DNA of 64,000 nt, from positions 62,001 through 126,000 of the forward strand of contig JALHPZ010000008.1 in assembly GCA_022842245.1 (NCBI GenBank), written 5' to 3'. The notes beneath the pieces are model-generated. The model was not told the DNA's origin. It did no database searches and saw only the letters and a program-made list of their open reading frames with translations. The DNA comes from Gemmataceae bacterium. Lineage in GTDB: Bacteria > Planctomycetota > Planctomycetia > Gemmatales > Gemmataceae. The translations under genes were made by a program, and so were the position numbers. Each line of letters opens with the position of its first letter. Positions within the stretch are counted from its first letter, which is position 1. Shown piece after piece: positions 24,177 to 33,691 of this stretch.

Positions 24177-25139
24177 ATGGATACACCCCCGATGGTTCAG
24201 CCCGCCATTCAGGTTCAAGACCTCGTCAAGAACTACGGCCCCGTCGTCGCGGTGGACCGGATCAACTTCGAAGTCGGCCGCGGCGAACTCGTCGGCTTCC
24301 TCGGCAACAACGGCGCCGGCAAGTCCACCACCATGCGGGTGCTCACCACCTTCATGCCCGCCAGCTCCGGCTTCGCTCGCGTCGCCGGCTTCGACGTCAT
24401 GTACCAGTCCGACGACGTCCGCCGGAACCTCGGCTACCTGCCCGAAAGCGTGCCGCTTTACCCCGAGATGCGCGTCGAGGAGTACCTCCAGTACCGCGCG
24501 AAGATCAAGGGCGTCGAGCGCACCGGGCGGCCGAAGCGCATCGACTACTGCCTCGAACGCTGCCGCATCAAGGAGGTCCGCCGCCGGACGCTCGGCACGC
24601 TCTCGAAGGGCTACCGCCAGCGCGTCGGCCTCGCGGATACGCTCCTCGCCGATCCGCCCGTGCTCATCCTTGACGAACCGCTCTCCGGCCTCGACCCGGT
24701 GCAGCAGGAGGAGACGCTCAAGACGGTCAAGGAACTCGGCGGCCAGCACACCGTCCTCTTCAGTAGCCACCACCTGCCAGACGTCGAGAAGGTCTGCGAT
24801 CGCGTCATCATCATCCACCGCGGGCGGATCAAGTTCGACGGCCTGCTCTCGCAGATCGCGGCGAGCGTGCCGACGGTCGTGGTGGAGGCGCACGGCTCGG
24901 CCGACCAGGTGCGGCCGGTGGTGCTGGGCGTGAAGGGCGTATTGGAAGTGAAGGACCTGCGAGCGGACCCGCCGGCCGATGGCTGGAGCGCGTTCGAGAT
25001 TCTTGCCGAACCGGGGCACGACGTGCGCGGCGCGGTCGCCGGGGCGATCCACAAGGCCGGGCACGCCCTGCGGAAGCTGGAACTGCGGCGCGAAAAGCTG
25101 GAAGACATCTACATGCGGACCGCCCTGCGTGGCGAGTAA
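24177..25139 (+). CDS. ABC transporter ATPase (GldA-like)
   Basis: The 320-residue ATPase powers the ABC-2 permease encoded next. Motifs in order are Walker A GNNGAGKSTT (about 44-53), Q-loop region GYLPESVPLY, signature LSKGYRQRVGLAD, Walker B VLILDEPLSGLD, and the H-loop histidine in FSSHHL. The C-terminal extension of about 90 residues is typical of GldA/NatA-like ATPases. It heads a cluster with permease, GldG-like and DUF4340 genes, all on the plus strand. In Bacteroidetes GldA-F-G supports gliding; in planctomycetes the cargo is not known. Confidence 0.9.
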   Translation: MDTPPMVQPAIQVQDLVKNYGPVVAVDRINFEVGRGELVGFLGNNGAGKSTTMRVLTTFMPASSGFARVAGFDVMYQSDDVRRNLGYLPESVPLYPEMRVEEYLQYRAKIKGVERTGRPKRIDYCLERCRIKEVRRRTLGTLSKGYRQRVGLADTLLADPPVLILDEPLSGLDPVQQEETLKTVKELGGQHTVLFSSHHLPDVEKVCDRVIIIHRGRIKFDGLLSQIAASVPTVVVEAHGSADQVRPVVLGVKGVLEVKDLRADPPADGWSAFEILAEPGHDVRGAVAGAIHKAGHALRKLELRREKLEDIYMRTALRGE

Positions 25140-25140
25140 A

Positions 25141-25217
25141 GGCGAGCCGGGGGCGTCAGCCCCCGGTTTCTCAAGACCTGGGCACGAGAATCAGGGGGCT
25201 GACGCCCCCCGCTCGCC
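25141..25217. repeat. palindromic element, family A (intergenic copy)
   Basis: Outer arms of about 31 bp, GGCGAGCCGGGGGCGTCAGC... and its near-complement ending GACGCCCCCCGCTCGCC, differ at about three positions. The inner 15 bp are unique. Each arm is itself a hairpin (GGGGGCGTCAGCCCCC). A second copy of the same family lies inside a gene at 50769. Confidence 0.85.
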
Positions 25218-25244
25218 AGGAGCGGCGATTCGATCGAGGACTCC

Positions 25245-27014
25245 ATGAGCGAAGAGCGGCCGGTGGAAGTGGCCCCGTCGAACGTGCGGGCCGACGAGAT
25301 GGGTGCCACGCAGTTGGTCGGGTTGACCGGCATGGGCCTCGCCGCGCTCGGCGCGATCGTCGTGGTGGCGAACCAGTTCGGCCCGCGCGTCCTCACCGCC
25401 GGTGCCGGCTACCTGCTCGCGGCGTTCGGCCTCGTCGCGATGTTCTACCACGCCCTGCGCGATGCCTCCCTCGAGATCCGCCGCGCGTACCTCTTCTTCG
25501 GTGCCGGCCTCGTCCTCCTCGCCATCGTCTCCGCCATCGTCCCCGGCCCGCTCTTCGGCGATGTGAAGGACAAACAGCCCGGCTACCACTTCCTCCCGTG
25601 GTCGCCCCTCTTCGGTTTCCTTGGCCTCGTCTTCCTCGTCACGCCGCTGCGCCACGAAACCGATTCCAACGTGCTGCGCTACGGCCTCACGGCGCTCCTC
25701 GCCGTCGGCGGCACGCTCTCGATCGGCGCCGTCGGCTTCGGCATTGCCAAACCCGACACGCTCGTCGGCCCCGGCATCCTTATGGGCATCCTCGGCCTCG
25801 GGTTCCTCGCTGCGTTCCTCTCGCTCGTTGAGACCGCCGACGGCCCCGGCCACCTCGTCGCCAGCCTGCTTGGCGTCCTCGGTGCCGGGGCGCTCCTGTA
25901 CGCCTTCGGGCGCTCCGTCTTCCCGACCGTCCTCTTCGAGGGTCCGCAGGCGCTCAAGAACGCCTACCAGTCGTTCGACACCTGGAAGCTGCTGGCGCGG
26001 GCGGGCATCGTGCTCGTTCTCGCCGGAATCGGCGGCTGGGGCGCTCGCAACAAAAATTGGCCCGGCTGGCTCCGCGCCGGCTTCGGCGTCGTCGGCCTCG
26101 GCTTCGCCGCCGTCTTCGTTGTCGCCGCCGCCACGCCTGTCGCCCTTGAATCCCCCAAGCCGTTCTTCGTCCCCAACGGCCTACTCCTCGCCGCCCTCGG
26201 CCTCGTGTACCTCGCCGTCTCCGTCGGCATCGTCTCCGACAGCCCGTTCGTCGCCATGACCCGCCGCGAACTCGCCGGCTACTTCTACTCCCCCATCGCC
26301 TACATCGTCCTGCTCGGCATGGCCGTCATCCAGTTCGTCGGCTACTGGCTGTTCCTCAGCCTCGTCGTCCGAACCGGCGCCACCGGTGCCCGCTCGTTCC
26401 CCGAACCGATCCTGCAGGCGTTCGTCCCCGGTACGTTCATCGGCCCCATCGCCGTCATCTTCCTCGTCCCCGCCCTCACCATGCGGCTCTTCAGCGAAGA
26501 GCGCCGCAGCGGCACGATGGAAGTCCTCATCACCGCGCCGGTCAACGAATGGCAGATCGTCCTGAGCAAGTTCCTCGGCTCGTGGCTCTTCTACATGCTA
26601 ACGTGGGTGCCGATGGGTCTGTACCTGCTCGGCCTGCGATTCGAGGGCGGCGCACCGTTCGACTACCGCCCGCTGCTCGGCCTCTACATCGCCATCGGCG
26701 TCACCGGCTTCGGCTTCATCGCGATGGGGCTGTTCTTCAGCAGCCTGACGAAAAACCAGATCATCGCCGCCGTGCTGACCTTCATGGCGATGCTCCTGAT
26801 GCTCGCACTCTACTGGAATTCGTACTTCGCCCGCGTTGGCGAAGGGTTCATCCGCGAGCTGATGAACGCCCTGTCAATCGGCTCGTACTGGACAACGTGG
26901 GAAACGGCGGCGGGCGGCCAATTGCCCGTGCGCGACCTCGTGCTGCACGGCTCGCTCGCGGTCTTCTGGCTGTTCCTGACAGTGAAGTCGCTCGAAACGC
27001 GGAAGTGGGGATGA
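25245..27014 (+). CDS. ABC-2 permease, GldF-like with N-terminal membrane extension
   Basis: A 589-residue integral membrane protein. The C-terminal part (about 335-589) is a standard ABC-2/GldF permease: FVAMTRRELAGYFYSPIAY at the start, then RLFSEERRSGTMEVLITAP and the helix pair after SKFLGSW. The first 330 residues form about nine additional transmembrane helices not seen in Flavobacterium GldF (about 240 residues). It lies 105 bp after the ATPase, separated by a palindromic repeat. Together they probably export or position something at the envelope; the substrate is unknown. Confidence 0.85.
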   Translation: MSEERPVEVAPSNVRADEMGATQLVGLTGMGLAALGAIVVVANQFGPRVLTAGAGYLLAAFGLVAMFYHALRDASLEIRRAYLFFGAGLVLLAIVSAIVPGPLFGDVKDKQPGYHFLPWSPLFGFLGLVFLVTPLRHETDSNVLRYGLTALLAVGGTLSIGAVGFGIAKPDTLVGPGILMGILGLGFLAAFLSLVETADGPGHLVASLLGVLGAGALLYAFGRSVFPTVLFEGPQALKNAYQSFDTWKLLARAGIVLVLAGIGGWGARNKNWPGWLRAGFGVVGLGFAAVFVVAAATPVALESPKPFFVPNGLLLAALGLVYLAVSVGIVSDSPFVAMTRRELAGYFYSPIAYIVLLGMAVIQFVGYWLFLSLVVRTGATGARSFPEPILQAFVPGTFIGPIAVIFLVPALTMRLFSEERRSGTMEVLITAPVNEWQIVLSKFLGSWLFYMLTWVPMGLYLLGLRFEGGAPFDYRPLLGLYIAIGVTGFGFIAMGLFFSSLTKNQIIAAVLTFMAMLLMLALYWNSYFARVGEGFIRELMNALSIGSYWTTWETAAGGQLPVRDLVLHGSLAVFWLFLTVKSLETRKWG

Positions 27015-27042
27015 TCTCCGTCGGTCGTTTTTTGAAGTTTTT

Positions 27043-27152
27043 CTCCCTCCCCCCTTGAGGGGGAGGGCCGGGGTGGGGGGTCGGGGATACCGGTAAGCTG
27101 TTCGTGCGGGCTGTCACCCCCACCCTAACCCTCCCCCTTCGAGGGGGAGGGG
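27043..27152. repeat. palindromic element, family B
   Basis: Two hairpins, CCCTCCCCCCTTGAGGGGGAGGG (27046-27068) and its counterpart near 27130-27152, flank a 60-bp centre. The flanks are also complementary (CCGGGGTGGGGGGT against CACCCCCACCCT), so the whole 110 bp is an imperfect inverted repeat of about 40-bp arms. It fills most of the gap before the GldG-like gene. Confidence 0.8.
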
Positions 27153-27230
27153 ACAAAACCATGCTCGCCTCGGACCGGCGACCGAACTGTCGAGGTTGGA
27201 ATTCCTACTTCGAATTGAGATGGGGTTGAG

Positions 27231-29342
27231 ATGGATTCGACACCGACGGAATCGGCAACGACGGCGAAACCTTTGAACGTGGCGGCGATCCTGTTCGTCC
27301 TCGCGGCGCTCTGGGTCGTGCCGGCGGCGTGGTGCGGCTACAAGGTCTTCAAGGTCGGCCCCGCCGCCACCGAGAAGGACCCGGCCAACCCCGACGCGCC
27401 GCCGAAGGAGATCGTCTCGATCGACGAGAACCGGCCGAGCTACGTTGTCACGCTCGTTCTCGCGGCTTTCGGCGCGATCGCCGCGCTCGGCGGCGGACTC
27501 TGGCTGTCCAGTACCAAGCCGACGAGCGCCCCGGAACAACACGCCCGCATCGGTTCGATCCTGCTTGCGGTGATCGGCGGCGTCGCCGGTCTCCTGCTCG
27601 CCGGCCTCGCCGTCTGGTTCCTCATCGCCGACTATCAGCTCCTCGCCGATTGGCTCACGAAGAAGGACACCAAAACCAAGGATCTCTGGCGCGTCCTCGT
27701 GCCGGCGCTAGTCTTCGTCGCCGGCGGCGGCCTCGCCTTCCTCGCCGCCCAGCCGGCGCGCCGCCTCGAACGCCACGACCAGACCGCCCGCCGACTCGTC
27801 TACGGCACCAACTTCGCCGTCACCGGCGTGCTCCTCTTCGCCGCGCTCATCGTCCTCAACGGCTTCGTCGCCCTGCGCGTCCCGCAACGCCTCGACACCA
27901 CCGCCAGCGGCTACTACTCGATCGCCCCCTCCACCGAGGAATACGTCCGCAACCTCGCCGAGAAAGTGACCGTCTACAACTTCGGCGCGCCGAGCGATCA
28001 AGGCTCCGCCGAGACGCAGGTGCTCCTGCAGGCATGCCAGGACCTGAACCCGTCGAAGTTCGTCGTCCGCACGCCCGGCCGCGGCATGAGCGCCGCCGAG
28101 TTCCAGAAACTCCGCGCGAAGTTCCCGAGCGTCGATTACAGCAACGTCGCCATGATCGTGGCGCTCGGCGAGGACGAGACGCGGTATTCGTCGATCCGCG
28201 ATACGGAGCTGATTCGCAGCGAAGGCGAGATGGGCGAGGGGCCGCCGCGCGTCTTCTACGAGGGGGAATCCCGCTTCGTGCGCGAGTTGCTGTTCCTCTC
28301 CGAGGGGAAGAACAAATCGACGGTCTACTTCACGCAGGGGAGCGGCGAGCTGTCGCTCGGGCCGACCGGCGGGCAGCGCCCGGCGAAGGAGCGATCGATC
28401 GGCGAGCTGAAGGCGTTCCTGGAGAAGCAGAACCTGAACGTGCAGCCGCTGCCGTTCGACTCGAAGGCGCCGAAGCTGCCCGACGACGCGGCGGTGATCG
28501 TGGTGGCGGACCCGACGCTGCCGCTGCCGAAGGAACTGGTCGAAGAATTGTCGAAGTTCATGACGGTGGAGAAGGGCGGGAAGAAGGGGAAGCTGATCGT
28601 GCTGGCCGGCCCGCACGGCACGCCGCGCGGGGACGCGGTGATCTCGACGGGGCTGGACGAACTGCTGAAGTCTTTCAATGTGCAGCTCGCGCCGGGGTTC
28701 CTGTTCAACCGGCCGAACGAGCAGTTCCCGGCGGAACTGGTGATCGGGCTGGCGTCGCCGGAGTTGCAGGCGAGCGGGCATCCGGTGGCGGGGTCGCTGC
28801 CGCCGGCGCGGCAGGGCCGCCCGGTGCCGATGCCGAACGCGCGCGCCATCGAGATTCTCCCGAACCCGAACCCGGCGCTTCAAGCGACGGCGCTCGTGCA
28901 GACGCTTGGCGGCGAGTTGTTCACGTGGCAGGAGCCGGACGCGCAGGTGGACACGGATGCGACCTTTAAGAAGCTGATGGCGCAATACAAGGCGAACCCG
29001 CGCGACACGGCCCAGAAGAAGAAGATGTCCGCGGACCCGGTGGTGCTTGCCGCCGTAGTCAGCGAGGGGAACACGCCGCGGATGGTGGTCGTCGGCAACG
29101 GTGAATTGTTCAACGACGCCTCCGCCGCGCTCCAGAAGGAGAACATGGGCTTCAAGCTGGTGCACGCGAGCATCGACTGGCTGCGCGACCGGCCCGTGGT
29201 CGACGTGGCGAGCAAGCAGTTCGGTTTCTACACCCCGCAGGCGAAGATGGACCGGATGCGGTTGTTGTTCCTGCCCTTCGGCCTCGCGGTGCTGGGCATC
29301 GTCGGCCTGTCGGCCGGCATCTGGGTCATCCGGCGGAAGTAG
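27231..29342 (+). CDS. GldG-like ABC-associated protein
   Basis: A 703-residue protein with four or so N-terminal membrane helices (the first 220 residues), then a large extracytoplasmic domain and a final helix (about 682-698, LLFLPFGLAVLGIVGLSAGIW). The central part resembles GldG: a domain after RLDTTASGYYSIAPSTEEYVRNL, where GldG has 'R.DLT..k.ytLs..t...l..l', and later YFTQGSGELS, as in the GldG family's 'TG.gE'. It is the third gene of the transporter cluster. Confidence 0.8.
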   Translation: MDSTPTESATTAKPLNVAAILFVLAALWVVPAAWCGYKVFKVGPAATEKDPANPDAPPKEIVSIDENRPSYVVTLVLAAFGAIAALGGGLWLSSTKPTSAPEQHARIGSILLAVIGGVAGLLLAGLAVWFLIADYQLLADWLTKKDTKTKDLWRVLVPALVFVAGGGLAFLAAQPARRLERHDQTARRLVYGTNFAVTGVLLFAALIVLNGFVALRVPQRLDTTASGYYSIAPSTEEYVRNLAEKVTVYNFGAPSDQGSAETQVLLQACQDLNPSKFVVRTPGRGMSAAEFQKLRAKFPSVDYSNVAMIVALGEDETRYSSIRDTELIRSEGEMGEGPPRVFYEGESRFVRELLFLSEGKNKSTVYFTQGSGELSLGPTGGQRPAKERSIGELKAFLEKQNLNVQPLPFDSKAPKLPDDAAVIVVADPTLPLPKELVEELSKFMTVEKGGKKGKLIVLAGPHGTPRGDAVISTGLDELLKSFNVQLAPGFLFNRPNEQFPAELVIGLASPELQASGHPVAGSLPPARQGRPVPMPNARAIEILPNPNPALQATALVQTLGGELFTWQEPDAQVDTDATFKKLMAQYKANPRDTAQKKKMSADPVVLAAVVSEGNTPRMVVVGNGELFNDASAALQKENMGFKLVHASIDWLRDRPVVDVASKQFGFYTPQAKMDRMRLLFLPFGLAVLGIVGLSAGIWVIRRK

Positions 29343-29369
29343 TTCCATTCGAGATCGGCGGAGTCCGCG

Positions 29370-31799
29370 ATGAACTTCAAACTGGCCTGGATTCTCCTCG
29401 CCGTGCTGCTGCTCGCCATCGGCGGGCTGCTCGTCACGACGCTGCTTGATGGCGATACCCCGGCCGCGGGGGAACTGCTTCTGCGCCCGCTCGCCGGCGT
29501 GAAGGAGGACGAGATCGACGCCGTGGAGATCGTGCGCGCCGATCCAGCGGACGAAAAGATCGCGTTCACCCGCGCGGGCAAGGACCGCTGGGACATCGTC
29601 GAGCCGGGGCGGAGCAAGGCGGACGCGTTCGCGGTGAAGAAGATCATCACGGACCTGATGATGCTCAAGCCGGTGCCGTCGCCGGATGTGACGCCGAGCA
29701 AATCGGCGCACGGGCTGGACAAACCGGGTTTGCGCGTGACGTTGAAGTCCGGCACGAAGAGCGGGACGCTGAACCTGGGCGACACGACGATCGGCCGGAA
29801 CGCCGTGACGTTCGTGACGACCGGCGACCGGCCGGACGTGCCCGTCGCGGTGCTGCGGTCGGATATCGACGGTCTCTTCCGCCCCGACGCCGCCGGCGCG
29901 GCGGGTAAGTCGTCGCAGAAGGCCAAGTGGATCGGCGACTTTCGCCAGAAGGCGTTCTTCCTCGGCTCCCAGGACCTCGGCACCGAGACGGAATCGATCA
30001 CGATCGCGAAGGGGGACAAGTCGACGAAACTCGTCCGCAACGCCGCCACCGGCGAGTGGACCTTCGCCACGCCCGCGTTCGGCCTCGCGGACACGGCCGG
30101 CGATCCGCAAGCGCCACCGGCCGCGTTCACCGGCGTCCGCCCGCTCGTGTCGGCGCTCACGGCGCTGCAGGTGCTCGCGCCGGACGACTTCCTCGAGAAT
30201 CCCGAATCGGTTGAGAAGTACGGCCTCGCCGCCAACGACAAGGAAGTGATCCGCATCGAGGTGAAGCCGAAGGACGGCCCGGCCGAGGTGCTGCTCGTCG
30301 GCAAGCGCGTCGACGACAAGTCGGACAAGTTCTACTGCAAGCTGGCGACCGATTCGATCGTAGCGAAGGCGACCGCCACGCCGGAACGCATCGCGGCGTT
30401 CGCGAAGGTGGCGACCGATCCGAGCGACCTGCGGGACCGCTCGCTCATCCCGGATGCGAAGCAATTCTCCGTGGATGCGATGGACCTGATCGTTGGGAAT
30501 TCGACGGCGAAGCTGCGGCGCATCCCGACGACGGCGGACGCCCGCTGGACGCTCTACGGCGGGCCGAACGATCCGCAGACGGCCGGCCTGGCGGCGCAGG
30601 ACCTCGTGAACGCGCTGGCGAAGCCCCGCATCGCCAAGGAGGTGCTGGCCGCGCCGAACGACGCCGCCTTCGCCGAAAAGCAAGTCGAGGTGCAGCTCTG
30701 GTACAACGGGCTGGAGACCGGCGCCCCGGCCGACCCCGATAAGCTGCCCGCCGAAGCGAAGCTGAAAGGCCCGCCGTCGCTCACGCTCGTCTTCGGCAGG
30801 AAGGACGGCGACAGCGTGTTCGTGCGGCGCACGACGGCCGACGGCATCAAGACGGACATGAAGGTGCCGGAGAACCTGCTCCTCTCCGTGAAGAAGGACC
30901 GGCTCGCGTTCCTCGACCCTAAGTTGAAGTCGTTCCCGACGAACGCGGTGAAGACGCTGACGCTGAAACGCGGCGCCGAGACGATCGCGATATCGAGCGA
31001 CGGCAAGGCGCACGCCGACCAGTGGAAGTTCACTTCGCCCGAGAAGCTGAAAGGCCAGACGGCGGACGCCGGCAAGGTGGGGGAACTCCTGAATCTCGCG
31101 GCGATCATGGTACCGACGCGCATCGCGGCCGAAAACGCCGCGGATGCGGACCTGGCGAAGTACGGCGTCGGCGCCGCGGCCAAGACGACCGTGACGATCG
31201 CGTTCGACACCGACAAGGAACCGGCACGCGTCTACGAATTCGGCGGCGAAACGGAGGACAAGACCGGGGTCTTCTTGCGTGTCGATACCAAGCCGGTCGT
31301 CCGGGCGCTGCCGAAGGCGATCGCGGAGCGATTCCAGACCGACGACCTGCGCGACCGGCTGGTCTGCACGATTGACCCGAAGAAGATCAAGGCGATCTCG
31401 CTCATCGGCTGGAAGCAGGCATTGAAGAAGCCGACGAAGTATCGCTTCGAGCGCGCCGGCGACGGTTGGAAGCTGACGGAACCGGCGGACGAGAAGCGGG
31501 CACCGGATCCGGCGCGACTGGAGGTGCTGCTGGCGTCGCTGTCGGCGCCGCGCGCCGTCGCGCTCTACGCCGGCGGGTTCAAGCCCGAGATGGGGTTCGA
31601 CCTTCAGGCGGCGGACAACAACCTCGAAGTCCACATGGAGATGGAGGACAAGTCGATCGTGTCGTGGCACTTCGCGAAGGAGACGGACGGCGGCGCAAAC
31701 TACTTCGGCTGGACCAGCGCCCGCAAGGACGACGTGTTCACGATCTCGTCGGCAGTCTTGCGGCAGTTCCGGGAGAAGCCGGATTCGCTGCTGAAGTAG
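29370..31799 (+). CDS. DUF4340 domain protein of the Gld-type cluster
   Basis: An 809-residue protein with one N-terminal anchor (AWILLAVLLLAIGGLLV) and a long extracytoplasmic region. Repeated beta-rich modules begin with patterns such as FTRAGKDRWDIVEPGRSKAD and FERAGDGWKLTEPADEKRA, the DUF4340 signature ('W.l..P...ad...v..ll'). At least three such modules are present. DUF4340 proteins are regularly encoded after GldF/GldG-type genes and are thought to form the external part of the complex. It follows the GldG-like gene by 27 bp and is convergent with the PilZ gene. Confidence 0.85.
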   Translation: MNFKLAWILLAVLLLAIGGLLVTTLLDGDTPAAGELLLRPLAGVKEDEIDAVEIVRADPADEKIAFTRAGKDRWDIVEPGRSKADAFAVKKIITDLMMLKPVPSPDVTPSKSAHGLDKPGLRVTLKSGTKSGTLNLGDTTIGRNAVTFVTTGDRPDVPVAVLRSDIDGLFRPDAAGAAGKSSQKAKWIGDFRQKAFFLGSQDLGTETESITIAKGDKSTKLVRNAATGEWTFATPAFGLADTAGDPQAPPAAFTGVRPLVSALTALQVLAPDDFLENPESVEKYGLAANDKEVIRIEVKPKDGPAEVLLVGKRVDDKSDKFYCKLATDSIVAKATATPERIAAFAKVATDPSDLRDRSLIPDAKQFSVDAMDLIVGNSTAKLRRIPTTADARWTLYGGPNDPQTAGLAAQDLVNALAKPRIAKEVLAAPNDAAFAEKQVEVQLWYNGLETGAPADPDKLPAEAKLKGPPSLTLVFGRKDGDSVFVRRTTADGIKTDMKVPENLLLSVKKDRLAFLDPKLKSFPTNAVKTLTLKRGAETIAISSDGKAHADQWKFTSPEKLKGQTADAGKVGELLNLAAIMVPTRIAAENAADADLAKYGVGAAAKTTVTIAFDTDKEPARVYEFGGETEDKTGVFLRVDTKPVVRALPKAIAERFQTDDLRDRLVCTIDPKKIKAISLIGWKQALKKPTKYRFERAGDGWKLTEPADEKRAPDPARLEVLLASLSAPRAVALYAGGFKPEMGFDLQAADNNLEVHMEMEDKSIVSWHFAKETDGGANYFGWTSARKDDVFTISSAVLRQFREKPDSLLK

Positions 31800-31805
31800 G
31801 CCGGA

Positions 31806-32153
31806 TCAACGCGGCGGGGTGACGAGGAGCTTGAGGATCTCGTCGCCGAGCGGCGTGGCGAAGCGGGCGCCGATGAGGCAATCGCCGTTCGTCACGGGCG
31901 TGACGTGGACGACCTTCAGGCCGATGCTCACCATCACGCCCGCCAGTTCCGCCTCGAGCGTCGCGGCGAGTTCGTCTCCGGGCCGCAGGTGCGTTGCGGT
32001 CAGCATGCTCAATCCCGTCGCCGAGACGTTCCAGACGAGTCCGTTCACCGGCTTCTTGTATTCCGCCTGCGGGGCGATCCGGCAGGTGGTGGCAATGGCG
32101 GGTTCGTAGCGTGGGCTGACGCGGCGTTCGGCGTTCGAAACGGTGCGGCTCAT
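31806..32153 (-). CDS. PilZ domain protein
   Basis: A single-domain 115-residue PilZ protein that would bind cyclic-di-GMP. The RxxxR motif is ERRVSPRYEP near residue 10, and the second motif (N/DxSxxG) is NVSATGLSM near residue 44. The ATG at 32153 gives the domain with little extra; the open frame upstream is a shadow of the next gene. It is the last gene of the minus-strand run that starts at 36374. Confidence 0.85.
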   Translation of the reverse strand: MSRTVSNAERRVSPRYEPAIATTCRIAPQAEYKKPVNGLVWNVSATGLSMLTATHLRPGDELAATLEAELAGVMVSIGLKVVHVTPVTNGDCLIGARFATPLGDEILKLLVTPPR

Positions 32154-32224
32154 TGCGGACTCCCGGTGCGAAGTTCCGCCAGTGTAACGCGAACGGTTGC
32201 CCGATGCCAGCATTCCGTTCCACG

Positions 32225-33634
32225 TTAGTTTGAGCGGCCCGCGCGGACGCCGGAGAAGAGTTGGAGGAACCCGCGCCACCGCTCGCGGAATCCTCGGCCG
32301 TGGACGAGTCTGAGGTAGCCGCGCGGCACGTCGGCGGAGCCGCCGGGTTCGGCGTGAGGGCGGAACGTACCGGATCGGTTGGTGATCACCTGGTGTACGG
32401 TCATTTCGAGTAGTCCCTCGATTCCTTGGGTCGAACCCCAGCCGCTGGCTCCCCGGCCGCCGAACGGTGTGCCCGGATGCGCCGTCGGAACGATCACATC
32501 GTTGATCGTGACGCATCCGACCGGGAGCCGGGCCGCGAGAGATTCCGCTGCCTGGCGGTCGGACGTGACGATCGACGCGGTCAGTTTCAAGCTGGTTTCC
32601 GTATCTTGTGAAATCGCTTCGTCGAGGGAATCGAACGGCGTGACCGTCACGAGCGGGGCGAAGAGCGCCTCGCGATTCGCCGCGAGATTCCGTTCGCCCT
32701 TCGCGTTTACGATGACGGTCGGATTCCCTTCGACGACTTCGCAACCGGCTGCCCGGGCGTCGGCGATGAGTCGATCGCGGCGGTCCGCTTCGCCCGGCAT
32801 CGCGAGGTCGGGCCGATCCGGTGATGCGAGCAAGCGAAGGCGCTCGAGGAAAGCCGCGAACACGGGGCGTTCGACAAGGACGCGGCGCACGGCCATGCAG
32901 GTCTGACCGTGATTCAAGGTCGATCCGTAGCGGGCGAGCTTCGCGGCAAGATCGAGGTCGGCGTCCTTCAGCACGATCATCGCATCGCAACCGGAAAGCT
33001 CGAGCGTCGAAGGGATTAATCGTTCGCCGAGGCGGCGGGCGATGTCACGACCGACGGGTTCGGAGCCGGTGAAGTGGAGGAAGTCGATGGCTGATTCGAC
33101 CAGCGCCGGTCCGGCATCGCGCGTGGCGGGGAGCCTCTGGACGAGGTCCGGCGGGAAGCCGGCGTGAAGGAACAGTTCGTGCAGGATTTCGGCCGAACGC
33201 GGGGCGAGTTCGCTTGGCTTCCAAAGTACGGCGTTTCCGGCGGCCAGGGCGTGGAGGATCGGCACGGCGTTCAGGAAGACGGGATAGTTCCAGGTGCCGA
33301 TGAGGCCGACGACCCCGCGCGGGCGGCGGTGGACCGTGTCGCGGCAGCCCCAGAGCCAGAGCGGGCGGTCGCCGACGCGGCGCGGGGCGAGGATGCTCGC
33401 GGCGCGGTGTTCGAGGAACTTCGCCGCCGACGCCGTCGGCACGAGGTCGGTGGCGACGAACTCGTCGGGATCCCGCCGCACGTCGGCCTGTGCCGCCGCA
33501 CACAGGGTGTCGGCCGATTCAACGAGCCGGTGGCGGAACTCGCGGATCGGACTTGATCGTTCGCGGATCGGCAGCTGCGACCACGCGGCCTGTGCAGCCC
33601 GCGCCCGTGCGCATTCGTTCGAGAATCGCGTCAT
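32225..33634 (-). CDS. aldehyde dehydrogenase family protein
   Basis: A 469-residue NAD(P)-dependent aldehyde dehydrogenase. Recognisable parts are the cofactor segment GTWNYPVFLNAVPILHALAAGN with WKPSE, the catalytic glutamate in STLELSGCDAM (family ELGG, here ELSG) and the catalytic cysteine in NHGQTCMAVRRV. The late PFGGRGASGWG motif is present. Most like short class-3 (fatty-aldehyde type) enzymes. A GTG at 33682 is an alternative start. Its neighbours suggest lipid-related aldehyde oxidation, which is an inference. Confidence 0.85.
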   Translation of the reverse strand: MTRFSNECARARAAQAAWSQLPIRERSSPIREFRHRLVESADTLCAAAQADVRRDPDEFVATDLVPTASAAKFLEHRAASILAPRRVGDRPLWLWGCRDTVHRRPRGVVGLIGTWNYPVFLNAVPILHALAAGNAVLWKPSELAPRSAEILHELFLHAGFPPDLVQRLPATRDAGPALVESAIDFLHFTGSEPVGRDIARRLGERLIPSTLELSGCDAMIVLKDADLDLAAKLARYGSTLNHGQTCMAVRRVLVERPVFAAFLERLRLLASPDRPDLAMPGEADRRDRLIADARAAGCEVVEGNPTVIVNAKGERNLAANREALFAPLVTVTPFDSLDEAISQDTETSLKLTASIVTSDRQAAESLAARLPVGCVTINDVIVPTAHPGTPFGGRGASGWGSTQGIEGLLEMTVHQVITNRSGTFRPHAEPGGSADVPRGYLRLVHGRGFRERWRGFLQLFSGVRAGRSN

Positions 33635-33691
33635 GGATTCAGGATAGGCACGCCGCACGAGTTGACCGATCGATCGAGTCACCCGCTCCCG

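Noticed and set aside
22479..25064. Open frame of 861 codons on the minus strand opposite the membrane protein and ABC ATPase genes.
   Set aside because: It spans two well-supported plus-strand genes and shows no motif of its own.
27708..31670. Open frame of 1320 codons on the minus strand opposite the GldG-like and DUF4340 genes.
   Set aside because: Composition is typical of a complementary-strand shadow in high-GC DNA, and the plus-strand genes have clear domains.
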